Made by a program: the position numbers and the translations under genes. This document shows, piece by piece, positions 56,776-60,000 of a DNA stretch of 60,000 nt. Each line of letters begins with the position of its first letter. The stretch's first letter is position 1. The stretch is from positions 3,153,975 through 3,213,974 of the forward strand of contig RPFO01000253.1 in the NCBI GenBank assembly GCA_009746045.1, written 5' to 3'. This DNA is from Mesostigma viride (lineage: Eukaryota; Streptophyta; Mesostigmatophyceae; Mesostigmatales; Mesostigmataceae). Below the pieces are notes generated by a model, which worked only from the letters and a program-made list of their open reading frames with translations, was not told the DNA's origin and searched no databases.

Positions 56776-57030
56776 GTGGTGTGCATGGTGCGCGCACCCC
56801 TACCGGAGCCGGCCATAGCGACGTGCTTTCAACCTTCGGGCAGAGTCGAAAAAGATAGCTCACGGAATGCAGAGAAACTGTGCGAATATCTTAAAGACGA
56901 TGAGTTTATGATGCTATATACAATTTGTGGCGGAGTTCGTGCCTTCTGCAGTGTTGATGTTTTTACAGTTGATGACCATTGCCACCGAGGGGCCGTCCAA
57001 TCTGAAATTTTCGTCGAGAGGATTGAATAA
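56776..57030 (+). other. 84-codon open frame of unknown nature
   Basis: Reads 'PEPAIATCFQPSGRVEKDSS' then 'LKDDEFMMLYTICGGVRAFC' and stops at 57030. Mixed, protein-like composition but no family recognised and no supporting splice or repeat evidence. Confidence 0.25.
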
Positions 57031-57049
57031 ATTAGAATGCACGCTGACG

Positions 57050-58330
57050 GCAGTGATTGTCAGGTTTTATGGGCTTCAATTAGTGTCAAGGATGCGTTTA
57101 AATTGTCATGGGCAAAGCTGCTGCAGCCCGCCTCGATCGGCCGCGCGGCCTCGAACACGCGCGCCCGCCTGCACCAGCCCACCGGAATGCAGTCGATGCC
57201 CATCGTCACGCTGACCGAGCAGTACAGGCCTCGAACTGCCTACTGTAGTACGGCGCGGGGTTGGCCGCCTGCAACTAGCATTCGCGGCTGCATGGCAGCA
57301 CGCAATTTAGACAGCACCGGCCCCCCCGCGTCTTTCAGCTTGGTGTGTAATCCGGGGCCGCCGCCACTACAACCGGGCTTGGTGCCCATCAACAGCAGGT
57401 ACCGAAAGACTTGGCACAGTGTCGAGCACACGAGAGGGTCCGCCCTATATAGATCGTAGCTCCGTGGCGAAGCCCCTCCGAACAAGACCCGCCGGAAGAA
57501 GCACTACAGAATCGGCCGGCGCGTCAGAATCGCTATGTGCCACCCGCTGCAGCGCGCGTGCACCACATTCTCACACAGTGACGCGCGGCATGGCCAGCTC
57601 TTGGTGTGAACTGTCCGGGTACACGTAGGGATGCCTGACGGGCCAGATGGCCCCGCAGATCAGCATGCCTCGATCCCTCAGTGGGCCCCGCACGACACGT
57701 CACTGGTGGCACCCCAGGCACCTGGTCCCGCAATCGCCGGCAGCGCTGCCAGTGCGCCATGCACGGCACGGTGCAGTCATTTGTCCGGTAGTGCGGTGCA
57801 GATGCCGGGCACAGCGCCGGGCCGCCTCTCGTTCTGGCATCCGTGGCTCTGAGTTGTTCTGACAGTTCAGCGTGGCCCCGACCTGGTGCGTGAGCGCGTC
57901 GCATGTGCACAGCACCGTTCAAGTGGGACCCTTCCTCCTCCCCGCATGAGGACAAGACCATGCACGCACTGGCCGACCGACTCAAACAACCCGCCGCGCG
58001 GCCAAACAGATCCCATGCACAGGGAGCCGTCTTCGAGCTCGGCGAGCCTGGCCAGGCAGCAGTTGCCCGCGTCCATGAGGTTGCGCCCAGTCGTGGTCAC
58101 GGAGCGATACGTTGAGTCGTTGATCGCTTGCGTGAGGTTGTGGATCACCTCGTTATATAAGTAGCAAACTCGCGGCGGTTCTAGCTAGCTTGAGGTGATG
58201 AGGTTGCTCTTGATGACACCGAAGATCCCTGGGACGATAATGGGGAGGGGGATGCGGCTCTGCGGACCCGTGACAGCACGCTCGAGGGCGGGACGGTCGC
58301 TCGAGGGCGGTGCCGGCGCGGCGCAGGGCT
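57050..58330 (-). pseudogene. Broken cysteine-rich reading frame, unidentified
   Basis: Minus-strand segments in shifting frames look coding: 'IPLPIIVPGIFGVIKSNLIT' (58250-58190), 'NLTQAINDSTYRSVTTTGRN' with 'LMDAGNCCLARLAELEDGSL' (58140-58020), 'ACMVLSSCGEEEGSHLNGAV' (about 57965-57905), 'CDALTHQVGATLNCQNNSEP' (about 57905-57845) and 'VTMGIDCIPVGWCRRARVFE' (about 57210-57150). Many Cys residues and N-x-S/T sites suggest an extracellular or surface protein. Stops and frame changes between segments mean it is either decayed or has introns I cannot place. Confidence 0.3.
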
Positions 58331-58523
58331 TTTGCCAAGACTGCATGTGTAGGCAGCGCAGCTGCCGGCAGTGCTGCACTTGACCAAGCTGCCAGCCCTG
58401 GCCGCACGTGCAGCTAGCACTGCAGCTAGCTTGCATGGTGTGCACAGTAAAATAATTACTGCAACTAAGCTCACGTTGTCGAGCTGGGGCTAGCTGCGTT
58501 CTGTCATGCAAACTGTTTTGTTT

Positions 58524-59650
58524 GGGAGGGGAACATGGGATGGAATGGATGGTGTAAGCTATCTAGGTCCTAGTTATAGGGGTGTGGGCACCTCGGCCCG
58601 AATCGCTATGAATGCCATGGATACGCGGTCACACGCGGAGCCCCCACAGACTTGGGGGTGGTCTCCTTCATCACTACTTGCCATCTATCCGGCCTTGCGC
58701 ACCATCTGCCTCCATATTACAGACAAACCAGGAGGCTGCCCGGGGGTGAGCCCGTCACGTCTAGTGTAGCACATGTCCATGCCGAGTCTATCACGAAAAG
58801 TCCACGGGTGGCGGCTCTGGGCACCGCGCGCGGCCGGGGGCACGCCAGCCAGGTGCATGAGGACATATCGCCCAGGCTGGGCGGGCTTGGTGCCAGCTAG
58901 TCTATCTGAGGTATCTATACCTGATCTGTGCGGGCCAGGTGCCCGGCTAGGCCCAGGCGCCTGTGCCTAATAATGTGGGAAACATAGGGCAATTAAATCA
59001 GCGTACAAATCCTCATTACTAATGTGCAAACCAAAGGGGATGTTAAGGGCCTTGCACAGCATCTTGGTGACGGCGCCGTCGAGTCGTTGCTCCAGCTCCT
59101 GCGTCAGTGTCCACGTCTCGGCGCCGTAGGTCAGGATCGTCAGAATGATGACGACCTTGAAGAGGTCACGCTTGACGATCCGGGGTAGGGCCGGGTTGCT
59201 CCACCAGCGGCGGTGGTCATGGAGGTGCGCCCACGCCATGCCCATCCGTGTCGTCATGTCGTCCTCGCAGTCGGGAAGCCAACTGCCGAGCAGCTTGAAG
59301 CGGCCTGAAGGAGGGTAGTTGACCTTGGCATCGTCTAAGAGGCGGAGTGTGGGTGGGGGCCCTGCCATGCCGAGGGCCAGGGCCTCCGTTTTGGGGCTGA
59401 TTTCTAGACCAACCGCCCGAGCCTCGAGCGCCAGGCAGCCGTCCAGCCAAAGTTGGGCAGACTCCGGCTTCTCGATGAGCGTGATCATGTCGTCGGCATA
59501 AAGGAGGTCAGCTAGTAAATTCTGCTTGTTAGTCGGCCCCCCTTCTTCCCCAAGCTCGTTCGTGATCGCTAGGCCAGGGGCACGGCCTGCAATGCTAGCA
59601 AAGCGAGCACGTGCCTGGCGCATAACATAATCCACTACAATAATAAACAG
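58524..59650 (-). mobile_element. LINE ORF2 fragment (NIPFGLHISNEDLYADL family), copy 2
   Basis: Minus-strand open frame 59635-58967 of 222 codons: 'MDYVMRQARARFASIAG', 'LLADLLYADDMITLIEKPES' (RT catalytic YADD), 'GRFKLLGSWLPDCEDDMTTR', 'IILTILTYGAETWTLTQELE' and 'LNIPFGLHISNEDLYADLIA'. Best open copy of this family here; repeats 24551-25550. Upstream RT fingers are lost at 59651 where another repeat begins. Confidence 0.85.
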
Positions 59651-60000
59651 GGCTGCGATCTTAAACCTAAAATCAAGTCCAGCCTGGCTGACGATCGGCT
59701 TTAAGTTGAGAGCGCTGTATGCGAAGTTAGTTAGGGATCCTAACTAACCTGATCCATGGGGTCTACCGGAGTACATCATAATCTATATCGCATACCACTG
59801 CCGGACCAGCTATTTGTACCTAAGTAAGTAAGTACTTGCGTGTCATGCGCAAAGGCATGCCACGGAGTACTATGCTAATCTCATCAGAAAAAAATAATTA
59901 CACAAAAGTTTAAACAAATATCGTCTGCATCATTCCTATATTTGTGTAGTACCTACTTTGATTATAATTTATAAGATCTCAGTTGCCCAAAACCAGCCCT
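59651..60000. repeat. Insertion related to the C-tract element, running off the window
   Basis: Begins GGCTGCGATCTTAAACCTAA, matching 27515-27535, and the window ends with CCAAAACCAGCCCT, matching 27777-27790. The middle (AT-rich) is not shared. It interrupts the LINE RT at 'ATAATAAACAG'. Confidence 0.5.

Overview
The window is nuclear DNA of a photosynthetic eukaryote, most likely a green alga. This is inferred from gene structure (many phase-consistent GT-AG introns, GC-rich exons) and from protein resemblance: a plant-type DHHC palmitoyltransferase, a tandem-BRCT protein of the plant DNA-repair type, and a plant-like V-ATPase subunit d. I cannot name the species.

Four host genes could be reconstructed exon by exon. 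They form two divergent (head-to-head) pairs. Pair 1: a DHHC S-acyltransferase on the minus strand (start 9787, stop 4306; 5 exons, 748 aa) and a tandem-BRCT protein on the plus strand (about 10712-17429; 10 exons, about 989 aa). Pair 2: V-ATPase V0 subunit d on the minus strand (start 42857, stop 36655; 10 exons, 351 aa) and an A20/Cezanne/TRABID-type OTU deubiquitinase on the plus strand (43979-54216; 13 exons, 629 aa). Each pair shares an intergenic promoter region of about 1 kb.

Nearly everything else is a dense graveyard of non-LTR retrotransposons and other insertions. At 0-3.3 kb lie LINE pieces with a C-terminal restriction-like-endonuclease-type ORF, a tRNA-derived SINE candidate and LINE 3' tails. 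At 18-37 kb is a nested cluster of LINE reverse-transcriptase pieces, ORF1-only retroelements and three kinds of non-LINE insertion. At 54.9-60 kb are further LINE copies and an unresolved cysteine-rich broken reading frame.

The most notable find is a pair of near-identical, inverted 1,699-bp elements (27844-29542 and 31303-33001). Each is flanked by TTAA target duplications, has CCCCTAAATGG terminal inverted repeats, and carries a GCCGA-N4-TCGGC palindrome close to each end. One sits inside a LINE reverse transcriptase whose uninterrupted paralogue is also in this window; the other sits inside a C-tract-ended element that itself sits in an ORF1-type retroelement. A second insertion type (19628-21486, 1,859 bp, 6-bp target duplication) also has palindromes near both ends. 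Several LINE families end in a covarying stem-loop (loop CCAC or CAAC) followed by AATT-type microsatellite tails.
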